Shown here piece by piece: positions 1 through 5,474 of a stretch of DNA of 11,060 nucleotides. A program made the position numbers and the translations under genes. Location of the stretch: positions 1 through 11,060 of the forward strand of contig CABQJB010000052.1 in assembly GCA_902464195.1 (NCBI GenBank), given 5' to 3'. Positions within the stretch are counted from its first letter, which is position 1. Each line of letters begins with the position of its first letter. This stretch comes from an uncultured Megasphaera sp. Lineage in GTDB: Bacteria; Bacillota; Negativicutes; Veillonellales; Megasphaeraceae. The notes beneath the pieces are model-generated. The model was not told where the DNA came from. It made no database searches and saw nothing but the letters and a program-made list of their open reading frames with translations.

Positions 1-15
1 GCCACTAACAACTTT

Positions 16-46
16 AAAGGGCTTGTCGTCGTGCGACAAGCCCTTT
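16..46. terminator. Bidirectional intrinsic terminator after the YkvI-type transporter gene
   Basis: A perfect 13-bp inverted repeat (16-28 with 34-46, loop TCGTG) begins just beyond the stop codon of the minus-strand transporter gene at 50-52. The plus-strand reading has a clean run of five T (44-48). The minus-strand reading continues as TTTAAAGTTGTT, a poorer T-tract. It can end transcription of the transporter and may also stop a convergent transcript from outside the window. Confidence 0.8.
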
Positions 47-49
47 TTC

Positions 50-1285
50 CTAATGTCCTGCGACTTCGGCTGTGGGCTGGAATGCCTGGGCAGCTTCGGG
101 GTTTTCGTTCATGGCGTCGATGCGGGCGCGGTATTCGCTGTCCGAAGCGTAGCGTTTATTTTTGTAATAGCCGATGGTCAGGAAGGGGACGATGATGATG
201 GCGATGGCTAAATAACCGCAATAGCCGTAGCCGTATTTGATGATGTTGGTCAGGCCGGCGACGGAGACGGTCATGGAAGCGATGATGATGAACAGGGTGA
301 CGATGGCCGAACGGGTGACGGCGCTATGGCTTACTTTCTTCAAGCATTTCGTTTCCGAGAAGCGGGCCGTGAAGCCGAAGACCGTCGTGACGCCTGTCGA
401 GATGAGGCACAGCAGTAAGAAGGCGCTGTAGGCGATGGTCAGCCAGGACATGCCCATGGCTTTGCAGCTGGTCAGGGTCGGTAAGGGCGATTTGCCGTAG
501 ATACCGGTCCAGCCTAAGAGCATGCAGACGGCTAAGGTCAGGGCGATGGCATTCATGACGAAGGAGAACCACATGGATGTAGCGCAGTTCTTACGGGTGA
601 CCAGCGGTGTGCCGACGACGATCATCGTCGGGATGACGACGCACTGGAAACCGGAATAGGTGAAGGCGTGGAGGATAGCTGTCGGCAGTTTGCTGAAGCC
701 GTTGGCGGCAAAGTCCTGGGCCATGGCGGCCGTGAAGAACTGTGTCCCTTCGATGGAGCCGCCCATGTAGATGCCGACGGAGAAGATCATGATGACCATG
801 GCTAGGATGGCGATGCCCATGTAGGTCGTCGCCCGGCGTACCAGGCCGGCGCCGAAGATGGTCAGGAAGAAGATGATGGCGCCGACGACGCCGATGCCGG
901 TGTAATAGTTGAGGCCCGTCTGGGCGTTGATGGCCGAGGCGGCACCGGAAATCGTAGCCGATACGGCCATTAAGACCATGATGTAGAAGAAGGCTTCAAA
1001 CAGGTATTCAATGCCCTTGAAGGGGCTGTATAAGTTCTGGAATAACTGACGGTAACTGGTGAGATGACGGGAATTGTACATGTTCATGGCTTCCTTGATG
1101 GTCAGCGTGAATAGCAGCATCGTGATGATAGCCGTAATCGGGCCGAGCCAGCCGAGGCTGACGAAGTAGACATTTTCCTGGTTGCCCGTAGCGAAACCGC
1201 CGCCAGCATGGGAACTGAATAAGACGGCACCGACGGAGAAACACATGCTCAGTGAAGCGGCTTTGATCGATGAAATATTAGCCAT
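50..1285 (-). CDS. YkvI-type membrane transporter (APC-like fold), predicted leucine-linked
   Basis: Polytopic inner-membrane protein of 411 aa with about 10 to 11 hydrophobic segments and a polar C-terminal tail rich in Glu and Ala. The first segment carries SSHAGGGFATGNQE (residues 24-37), the glycine-rich break typical of the first helix in the YkvI family (COG3949), distantly related to branched-chain amino acid and other LeuT-fold carriers. The family's substrate is not established. The start is the ATG at 1283-1285, preceded by a strong AAAAGGAGGAAAA ribosome binding site. The gene is monocistronic: its own promoter and a T-box leader lie upstream and an intrinsic terminator directly downstream. 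The T-box specifier reads as a leucine codon, so I infer that expression rises on leucine starvation and that the cargo is leucine, a related amino acid, or a precursor. Family assignment is fairly secure; substrate is inference. Confidence 0.85.
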   Translation of the reverse strand: MANISSIKAASLSMCFSVGAVLFSSHAGGGFATGNQENVYFVSLGWLGPITAIITMLLFTLTIKEAMNMYNSRHLTSYRQLFQNLYSPFKGIEYLFEAFFYIMVLMAVSATISGAASAINAQTGLNYYTGIGVVGAIIFFLTIFGAGLVRRATTYMGIAILAMVIMIFSVGIYMGGSIEGTQFFTAAMAQDFAANGFSKLPTAILHAFTYSGFQCVVIPTMIVVGTPLVTRKNCATSMWFSFVMNAIALTLAVCMLLGWTGIYGKSPLPTLTSCKAMGMSWLTIAYSAFLLLCLISTGVTTVFGFTARFSETKCLKKVSHSAVTRSAIVTLFIIIASMTVSVAGLTNIIKYGYGYCGYLAIAIIIVPFLTIGYYKNKRYASDSEYRARIDAMNENPEAAQAFQPTAEVAGH

Positions 1286-1311
1286 AATATTTTCCTCCTT
1301 TTAAGAACCAT

Positions 1312-1372
1312 GGAGAGAAACGAAAACGCCTTTCGTCTCTCTGCTCGAAGCATTGAAGAGACGAAAGGCGTT
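1312..1372 (-). terminator. T-box regulated intrinsic terminator
   Basis: On the minus strand a perfect 16-bp stem (1372-1357 with 1340-1325) with a 16-nt loop is followed by TTTTCGTTTCTC. It sits directly after the T-box sequence and before the ribosome binding site of the transporter gene. This is the expression platform of the leader, exclusive with the antiterminator. Confidence 0.9.
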
Positions 1373-1616
1373 GTATGATCCTTCCGCGGTACCACTCTGT
1401 TTCATCCCTGGGGATGCACTCTCGGATACGGCTCATGGCGATATCCACGCTCTGTAACGGGAGTTCCCGTATCGGCCTACTCCATTCAGCCTCTCCGCTC
1501 AGCAATGAGTTCGGTCTGGTCCCTGTACTGCCTCACACCAGCCGGCAGCTCTCTGGAAACGATAGACTCAGACGTACTATTTTGCGTCGTCGCGTTTATG
1601 ACGTTTATCAGTTGAT
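1312..1616 (-). promoter_or_regulatory. T-box leader, leucine-type (specifier CUC)
   Basis: The minus-strand leader between promoter and transporter gene has all T-box parts. Stem I opens with CGC (1594-1592) pairing GCG (1498-1496) around a GA/kink-turn type internal loop (GACGAC against TGA). Next comes GCAA pairing TTGC, then the specifier loop with AGTA (1578-1575) opposite GAA (1512-1510), the usual loop-E pairing. The three bases after GAA are CTC (1509-1507), followed by A, giving a leucine specifier. AGAGAGCTGCCGG and GGTGTGAGGCAG further up fit the AG-bulge and distal-loop region. The T-box proper, GAGTGGTACCGCGG, lies at about 1384-1398. Its TGGT bulge would pair with an ACCA tRNA end, and an A discriminator suits tRNA-Leu. 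A terminator follows. Uncharged tRNA-Leu would favour the antiterminator and read-through. Confidence 0.92.
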
Positions 1617-1622
1617 GGTGCT

Positions 1623-1651
1623 ATGATAGCATCATCACTTAATAAAGTCAA
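1623..1651 (-). promoter_or_regulatory. Sigma-A promoter of the T-box/transporter transcript
   Basis: On the minus strand TTGACT (1651-1646) and TATCAT (1628-1623) are separated by exactly 17 bp. Transcription would start near 1616, just before T-box stem I. The region upstream (1652-1733) is AT-rich and contains three GTTTAA hexamers (1691-1696, 1697-1702, 1704-1709), possibly UP-element-like or an activator site. Confidence 0.85.
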
Positions 1652-1733
1652 GGATAAAACATAATATTTTTTGAAATAAACGCACTAAACGTTTAAGTTT
1701 AAGGTTTAACTGTAAAATCGTAGTTCGGAGTTT

Positions 1734-1841
1734 GTAGGGGTCGCACGTGGGCGACCCGTTAGGGATTTGGATGATTCTTCTAGCAACTTGGGCGGTAAAT
1801 TGTACATATCCTGGAGCGGGCGCCCCACGTGGCGCCCCTAC
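1734..1841. repeat. MITE-like element: two inverted copies of a 25-bp palindrome
   Basis: A 25-bp unit at 1734-1758 (starts GTAGGGG, ends CCCG) is repeated in inverted orientation at 1817-1841, so the 108-bp segment begins with GTAGGGG and ends with CCCCTAC. Each copy is itself a hairpin with a 7-bp stem and a 6-nt loop, ACGTGG in the unit orientation. The copies differ at six positions, all in the stem, and the six form three base pairs that are all preserved (TCG/CGA in one, CGC/GCG in the other). No coding capacity is visible between them. It resembles the small palindromic repeats scattered between genes in many Firmicutes; copy number in this genome is unknown. Confidence 0.75.
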
Positions 1842-1890
1842 AGAAAAGGCGCTGTCGCATTAACCTACAGAAAAGGCGCTGTCGCATTAA
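1837..1890. repeat. Perfect 27-bp tandem duplication
   Basis: Two identical adjacent 27-bp units (1837-1863 and 1864-1890) start CCTACAG and end GCATTAA. The first overlaps the right end of the palindromic element by five bases. Each contains AAAAGGCGCTGTC, the same 13 bases as the arm of the lysP terminator at 2039-2051, so the units look derived from a terminator or related repeat. Confidence 0.9.
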
Positions 1891-1922
1891 GCAAAAAACG
1901 TATAATGCGATAGCCGCTTTTT
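1878..1922. terminator. Terminator-like hairpin built on the second 27-bp unit
   Basis: GCTGTCGCATTA (1878-1889) pairs with TAATGCGATAGC (1903-1914): 12 bp with one G-T wobble, loop 1890-1902. On the plus strand it is followed by CGCTTTTTGC; on the minus strand by GCCTTTTCTG. It could be a back-up terminator for lysP. An alternative pairing, AGCAAAAA (1889-1896) with TTTTTGCT (1918-1925), excludes the first. Confidence 0.5.
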
Positions 1923-1925
1923 GCT

Positions 1926-1960
1926 TCAAACATCATACATCAAACTTCAAACATTAAAGA
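1926..1960. repeat. Heptanucleotide tandem array, TCAAACA type
   Basis: Consecutive 7-bp units read TCAAACA, TCATACA, TCAAACT, TCAAACA and a degenerate TTAAAGA (1926-1960). There is no stem potential and no open frame. It is a short tandem repeat of period seven. Confidence 0.8.
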
Positions 1961-1964
1961 GAAT

Positions 1965-2005
1965 GGGGCCGCGCATGATGGTAGAAGCCTTCGTGCGATA
2001 GCCCC
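1965..2005. repeat. Imperfect hairpin, possible degenerate copy of the palindromic repeat
   Basis: GGGGC (1965-1969) pairs with GCCCC (2001-2005), and CGCA (1972-1975) with TGCG (1994-1997), around a 2-by-3 internal loop. It ends in CCCCTACG like the right end of the 1734-1841 element, which suggests kinship. No gene is nearby on this side. Confidence 0.45.
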
Positions 2006-2011
2006 TACGAA

Positions 2012-2038
2012 CCACGAGCCACGAGCCACGAGCCACGA
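2012..2038. repeat. Heptanucleotide tandem array, CCACGAG type
   Basis: Three perfect CCACGAG units (2012-2018, 2019-2025, 2026-2032) and a partial fourth, CCACGA (2033-2038), run directly into the lysP terminator. The period is seven, the same as the nearby TCAAACA array, but the sequence is unrelated. Confidence 0.88.
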
Positions 2039-2072
2039 AAAAGGCGCTGTCTTCATGGGACAGCGCCTTTTT
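2038..2072 (-). terminator. Intrinsic terminator of lysP
   Basis: A perfect 14-bp inverted repeat (2038-2051 with 2059-2072, 7-nt loop) begins immediately after the lysP stop codon (2074-2076). On the minus strand the stem ends in GCCTTTTT, so the T-tract is supplied by the stem's own A/T base pairs. It is symmetric and could work in both directions. Confidence 0.88.
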
Positions 2073-2073
2073 C

Positions 2074-3525
2074 CTACTTATCGCGGGAAAGGTCTACCTC
2101 TTTCAAGGGAATGAGGTGGGTCTTATGTTTGAGTTTGTGATAGAAGAAGACGGCCAGGAAGACGGGGATGCCGATGTAGGCGACACTGGCACCGTACCAG
2201 TCGATTTCTGCGCCTGTGAAGGCCGAGTAGTTCTGGCCTGCCGTGACGATGATGCACATGATCAGGGCCAGGAGGGGGCCGAAGGGGAACCACGTTGCCT
2301 TATAGGGCAGGTCTTTCAGGTCTTTGCCCTGGGCGATGTAAGCCCGGCGGAAGCGGAAATGGCAGATGGCGATGCCGATCCAGGTGATGAAACCAGCCAT
2401 GCCGCTGATGTTGACCAGCCAGTCATAAGCCTTGCCTTCGCCGATGAGGGACGTCAGGAAAGCGGCCAGGCCGAAGACGACCGTAGCGAAGAGGGCGTAC
2501 GACGGGACGCCGCGCTTGTTCAGCTTGAGGAAGCATTTCGGTGCCTGCCCCGTTTCGGCCATGGCGTAGAGCATACGCGTCGAGACGTAGAGGCCCGAGT
2601 TGCCTGCCGACAGGACGGCGGTCAGGATGACGGCGTTCATGATGGAAGCGGCTGCGGCCAGGCCGAAGCGTTCAAAGACCAGCGTGAACGGGCTGATGGA
2701 AATGTTTTCGATGTTGGTGTTGAGCAGGTTCGGGTCCGTGTAGGGGATGAGGAAGCCGATGACCGTAAAGGCGCCTAAATAGAAGATGAGGATACGCCAG
2801 AAGATGGAGTGAACGGCGCGGGGTACGTTCTTTTCCGGATCTTCACTTTCACCGGCGGCGATGCCGATCATTTCCGTCCCCTGGAAGGAGAAGCCGGCGA
2901 CCATGAAGATGCCCAGCATGGCCGTGAAGCCGCCGACGAAAGGCGCATCGCCGATGGTCCAGTTGGTGAATCCCGGCGACGGTTCCGGCCCCAGGCCCAG
3001 GATGAGCAATGTCCCGGCAAAGAGGAAGACCAGGACTGTCAGGACCTTGATGCCGGCGAAGATGAATTCGCTTTCGCCGTAGGAACGGGTCGACAAGTAG
3101 TTGAGGACGAAGAGGATGATCAGGAACAGGCCGCTCCAGATGGCAGCCGGTACGTCAGGGAACCAGTATTTCATGATCAGGGCGCCGGCGACGAGTTCGG
3201 CAGCTACCGTGATGGCCCAGTTGAACCAGTAGTTCCAGCCCAGGGCAAAGCCCAGGGATTTATCGACGTAGCGGTTGGCATAGGTTTCAAAAGAACCGCT
3301 GACCGGCAGGTACGACGCCATTTCGCCGAGGCCTGTCATGAGGAAATAAACCATGATGCCGATGAGAGCATAGGCGACGAGGGCACCGCCAGGACCAGCC
3401 GAGCTGACCGTTTCACCGCCGGCGACGAAAAGGCCTGTGCCGATAGCGCCGCCGATGGCGATCATGTTCATGTGGCGGGCTTTCAGGCTGCGGCGCAGTC
3501 CCTGCTGCTGTTGAGTTTCTTCCAT
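2074..3525 (-). CDS. lysP: Amino acid permease, LysP-like (lysine-specific permease)
   Basis: Inner-membrane amino acid:proton symporter of the APC superfamily, 483 aa with about 12 transmembrane segments, close to the length of E. coli LysP as I recall it. The match runs end to end: GLRRSLKARHMNMIAIGGAI (9-28) then GTGLF, the broken first helix that binds the substrate carboxyl and amino groups; PVSGSF; FALGWNYWFNW; GFSFQGTEMIGIAAGESEDP in the TM6 region; AVLSAGNSGLY; and RFRRAY near the last third. These are LysP signatures, so lysine is the likely substrate, though a general basic amino acid role cannot be excluded. The start is the ATG at 3523-3525, with AAAAAAGG about 12 nt upstream, a rather distant ribosome binding site. 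It has its own promoter and terminator and is divergent from tetR. I see no lysine riboswitch in the short leader. Confidence 0.92.
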   Translation of the reverse strand: MEETQQQQGLRRSLKARHMNMIAIGGAIGTGLFVAGGETVSSAGPGGALVAYALIGIMVYFLMTGLGEMASYLPVSGSFETYANRYVDKSLGFALGWNYWFNWAITVAAELVAGALIMKYWFPDVPAAIWSGLFLIILFVLNYLSTRSYGESEFIFAGIKVLTVLVFLFAGTLLILGLGPEPSPGFTNWTIGDAPFVGGFTAMLGIFMVAGFSFQGTEMIGIAAGESEDPEKNVPRAVHSIFWRILIFYLGAFTVIGFLIPYTDPNLLNTNIENISISPFTLVFERFGLAAAASIMNAVILTAVLSAGNSGLYVSTRMLYAMAETGQAPKCFLKLNKRGVPSYALFATVVFGLAAFLTSLIGEGKAYDWLVNISGMAGFITWIGIAICHFRFRRAYIAQGKDLKDLPYKATWFPFGPLLALIMCIIVTAGQNYSAFTGAEIDWYGASVAYIGIPVFLAVFFYHKLKHKTHLIPLKEVDLSRDK

Positions 3526-3581
3526 GCAAAATCACAACCTTTTTTCATTGTATTGATAAATAAAATCCAAAAAAACTCATA

Positions 3582-3598
3582 CCTTTACATTATAAAGG
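3582..3598. promoter_or_regulatory. Inverted repeat covering the lysP -10 box, candidate operator
   Basis: CCTTTA (3582-3587) and TAAAGG (3593-3598) are perfect inverted arms around CATTA, and the -10 hexamer lies inside. A repressor bound here would block lysP. It may equally be chance in AT-rich DNA. Confidence 0.4.
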
Positions 3599-3617
3599 AT
3601 GAATCCCTCTCTGACAA
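3589..3617 (-). promoter_or_regulatory. lysP promoter
   Basis: On the minus strand TTGTCA (3617-3612) and a consensus TATAAT (3594-3589) are 17 bp apart. Transcription would start near 3582, leaving a leader of about 57 nt, too short for an L-box riboswitch. Confidence 0.82.
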
Positions 3618-3628
3618 ATGGAGATTCT

Positions 3629-3651
3629 GCATGAACGTAAATCGTTTATGC
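3629..3651. promoter_or_regulatory. Inverted repeat between the divergent lysP and tetR promoters
   Basis: Nine-base arms GCATGAACG (3629-3637) and CGTTTATGC (3643-3651) with one mismatch surround TAAAT. It lies 11 bp upstream of the lysP -35 box and 34 bp upstream of the tetR -35 box, a position suited to an activator or shared regulator of either gene. It differs from the TTGAACATGTTCAA operator. Confidence 0.45.
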
Positions 3652-3685
3652 GATTGATTAATGGATATAGCAAGGTGCATTGCCC

Positions 3686-3714
3686 TTGACAAGGATTTCG
3701 AGAATAGGTACACT
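3686..3714 (+). promoter_or_regulatory. tetR promoter
   Basis: Consensus TTGACA (3686-3691) and TACACT (3709-3714) are separated by 17 bp; the start would be near 3721. The operator palindrome at 3729-3742 lies just downstream, in the leader. Confidence 0.85.
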
Positions 3715-3728
3715 AAAGACAAAAAGAG

Positions 3729-3742
3729 TTGAACATGTTCAA
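3729..3742. promoter_or_regulatory. Operator 1, TTGAACATGTTCAA
   Basis: A perfect 14-bp palindrome lies between the predicted tetR transcription start and its ribosome binding site. An identical copy lies before the adaptor gene (4420-4433). The position suits autorepression by the TetR protein through promoter occlusion or a roadblock. Confidence 0.82.
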
Positions 3743-3754
3743 GAAGGTGTTTTC

Positions 3755-4396
3755 ATGGAAAAAGATAAAGACGAAGTCCGTCAGCGCATCCTGGCTGCGG
3801 CCAAAGAATTGTTCGTCCAGCAGGGATATAAGAAGACGACCATCCGCCAGATTGTTGAGAAATCGGGCGTCCTCACAGGGAGCATCTACTATTTCTTCAA
3901 GAATAAGGAAGATATCTTCCAATCCCTGGTCATGGAACTGTTCCGGCAATGCACCGATTTGATTGCAGCCCACTTCAAACAGGAGTCGCCGGCTTTCCGC
4001 TACGCCGCCCTGTGCCTGGTCGAATTTGAAGCCGTAGCCATGAACCAGCTCGTCCGAGAAACCTATTATGAGGGCTATACGACGGCCTTGACCTTTGAGA
4101 AAATCACGGACCATCTGTCCGATATGACGGCCCGCATCTTCGGCAATTCCCTTGGCTTATCGAAGGAGGATATTTTCCTGCGGTCCCTGCTCATCAAAGG
4201 GGCCATGCGCAGCTATATTGTCCAGTTCGATTTCAGCCGGCCCATCGACTATGAGAAGTATGTCGGCCTGGTCCTGAATACGGCCTTGCAGCTGCTGGGC
4301 ATTTCGGCTGCCGAGAGCCATGCCGTCCTGGTCCAGCTCGAACAGCGCCTGCCGGAAATCGAGGCCATTGCCGATGAAATGATCCATCGCCGTTAG
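3755..4396 (+). CDS. TetR/AcrR-family transcriptional regulator of the efflux operon
   Basis: Cytoplasmic DNA-binding protein of 213 aa, normal for the family. The N-terminal TetR domain runs from about residue 8 to 55: VRQRILAAAKELFVQQGY, then the helix-turn-helix TTIRQIVEKSGVLTGSIYYFF (28-48), ending in the family signature FKNKEDIF. The C-terminal part (about 60-213) is the variable ligand-binding and dimer domain and does not reveal the inducer. I chose the ATG at 3755 because AAGAAGGTG lies 5 to 12 bases upstream. A longer frame starting at TTG 3680 would run through the promoter and operator and is unlikely. The gene sits directly before a HlyD-type adaptor and two ABC-2 permeases, and the identical palindromes before tetR and before the adaptor gene make it their probable repressor, released by the exported compound or a relative. 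Confidence 0.93.
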   Translation: MEKDKDEVRQRILAAAKELFVQQGYKKTTIRQIVEKSGVLTGSIYYFFKNKEDIFQSLVMELFRQCTDLIAAHFKQESPAFRYAALCLVEFEAVAMNQLVRETYYEGYTTALTFEKITDHLSDMTARIFGNSLGLSKEDIFLRSLLIKGAMRSYIVQFDFSRPIDYEKYVGLVLNTALQLLGISAAESHAVLVQLEQRLPEIEAIADEMIHRR

Positions 4397-4410
4397 GGGT
4401 GGATTTTTTT
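4382..4410 (+). terminator. Weak terminator overlapping the tetR stop codon
   Basis: ATCCA (4382-4386) pairs with TGGAT (4400-4404), with partial pairing inside, followed by seven T (4404-4410). The TAG stop codon is in the loop. The stem is short, so read-through into the efflux genes is plausible. Confidence 0.45.
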
Positions 4411-4419
4411 AGCCTTGAT

Positions 4420-4433
4420 TTGAACATGTTCAA
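4420..4433. promoter_or_regulatory. Operator 2, TTGAACATGTTCAA
   Basis: Second exact copy of the 14-bp palindrome, 26 bp before the adaptor start codon and 691 bp from operator 1. A TTGATT at 4415-4420 could be a -35 box, which would put the operator in the spacer, but no convincing -10 follows at the right distance (TGCAAA at 17 bp). The exact promoter of the efflux genes is therefore unresolved. Confidence 0.82.
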
Positions 4434-4459
4434 CTAATGCAAAAAAGGGGGAAATCATC

Positions 4460-5473
4460 ATGTTCGCAGAAAAAAAGAAATGGGCTGCCGGCCTGCTCCT
4501 GGCCCTGGCCGTTGTCTGCCTGATCAGCGGCTGCAGCCTTCAGAAAGAAACGGCATCAGATGAATTGTGGGGCCGATCCGATGCCAAGGAAATCGACATC
4601 AACTCTAAGGTCGCCGGCCGCGTCGTCCAGCTCCGCGTCAAGGAAGGCGATACAGTCAAACAGGGCGATATCATCGCCTACATCGACCAGCGTGACCTCC
4701 TGGCCCAGAAAGCCCAGGCCGAAGCCAATATCAAGGCCCTCCAGGCCCAGGTGCGCCAGTCCGGCGTCGTCACGGACCTCCAGGACAGTACGTCGAAGTC
4801 GAACGTCGATACGGCTTCGGCTGGCCTCGATTCGGCCCAGTCCAATCTGGATCTGGCAGAGAAGGATTTCAACCGCTACCAGGAACTCTACGCCCAGGGG
4901 GCTGTTTCCAAATCCGTCTTCGATGCCTATAAGACCAAGTACGAAGTGGCCCAGTCGGCGTACAGCCAGGCCCAGTCCAGCGTGTCGTCGGCCCAGGCCG
5001 GCCTCTTGCAGACCGATGCCAATTTAGCGGCGACCGATGCAGCCCAGAAGAATTTGGAAGCGGCCCAGGCCCAGCTGCAGCAGATCGAAGTATCTCTCGA
5101 TGAAACGGAAATCAAGGCGCCTTTCGACGGTGTCATTACGGCCAAATACGTTGAAGAAGGTTCCATGATTTCCCTGGGGACGCCGCTGGTGGCCCTGCAG
5201 GACCCGAACGACAACTGGGTCGACTTCAAGATCCCCGAAACGAAGCTCAAAGATTTTCACGTCGGCCAGGTCCTGACCCTGCAGGCCCGCGATGGCGTCA
5301 CCCGTGTCCAGGGGACCATCACCGATATCAGCCAGAAGTCGGAATTCGCCACCCAGCGGGCGACGAGCGAACGCGGCAATGATACGGATATCATCAGTTT
5401 CAACGTCAAGGTCCAGGTCAACAGTGACGCCCTGCGGCCGGGCATGCGTTTCCAATATATGGCAGGTGATTGA
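4460..5473 (+). CDS. HlyD-family efflux adaptor, lipoprotein
   Basis: Periplasmic adaptor (membrane fusion) subunit of an export pump, 337 aa. The N-terminus is a lipoprotein signal: KKK, a hydrophobic stretch, then the lipobox LISGC with acceptor Cys25. The first half of a biotinyl-lipoyl-like domain spans about 43-78 (VAGRVVQLRVKEGDTVKQGD). A long Ala/Gln-rich helical hairpin, predicted coiled coil, spans about 79-210, and the second lipoyl half starts at 214 (DETEIKAPFDGVITAKYVEEG), followed by a beta-barrel region ending RPGMRFQYMAGD. The layout resembles YbhG/YhiI adaptors that pair with ABC-2 permeases. GGGGG 8 bases before the ATG is the ribosome binding site. The next gene starts 1 base after the TGA stop, so translation is coupled. 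Anchoring by lipid rather than a transmembrane helix fits a diderm cell. The outer-membrane partner is not in the window. Confidence 0.92.
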   Translation: MFAEKKKWAAGLLLALAVVCLISGCSLQKETASDELWGRSDAKEIDINSKVAGRVVQLRVKEGDTVKQGDIIAYIDQRDLLAQKAQAEANIKALQAQVRQSGVVTDLQDSTSKSNVDTASAGLDSAQSNLDLAEKDFNRYQELYAQGAVSKSVFDAYKTKYEVAQSAYSQAQSSVSSAQAGLLQTDANLAATDAAQKNLEAAQAQLQQIEVSLDETEIKAPFDGVITAKYVEEGSMISLGTPLVALQDPNDNWVDFKIPETKLKDFHVGQVLTLQARDGVTRVQGTITDISQKSEFATQRATSERGNDTDIISFNVKVQVNSDALRPGMRFQYMAGD

Positions 5474-5474
5474 T

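Noticed and set aside
1278..1626. Small open frames on both strands across 1278-1626
   Set aside because: They lie inside the T-box leader, whose RNA structure explains the sequence fully.
1901..1906. TATAAT as a plus-strand promoter -10
   Set aside because: No -35 match lies 16 to 18 bp upstream, no gene follows on that strand, and the hexamer overlaps a hairpin arm.
1837..2038. CRISPR array
   Set aside because: The 27-bp repeats are directly adjacent without spacers and the other repeats have a period of only seven; there are no cas genes.
3526..3600. Lysine riboswitch before lysP
   Set aside because: The predicted leader is only about 57 nt and contains none of the conserved L-box stems.
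2116..3657. Two long plus-strand frames opposite lysP (220 and 282 codons)
   Set aside because: Acidic, low-complexity translations opposite a clear LysP homologue, without ribosome binding sites. They are shadows.
3680..3754. Upstream TTG extension of tetR by 25 codons
   Set aside because: It would place the start codon before the -35 box and the promoter inside the coding region. The ATG at 3755 has a good ribosome binding site.
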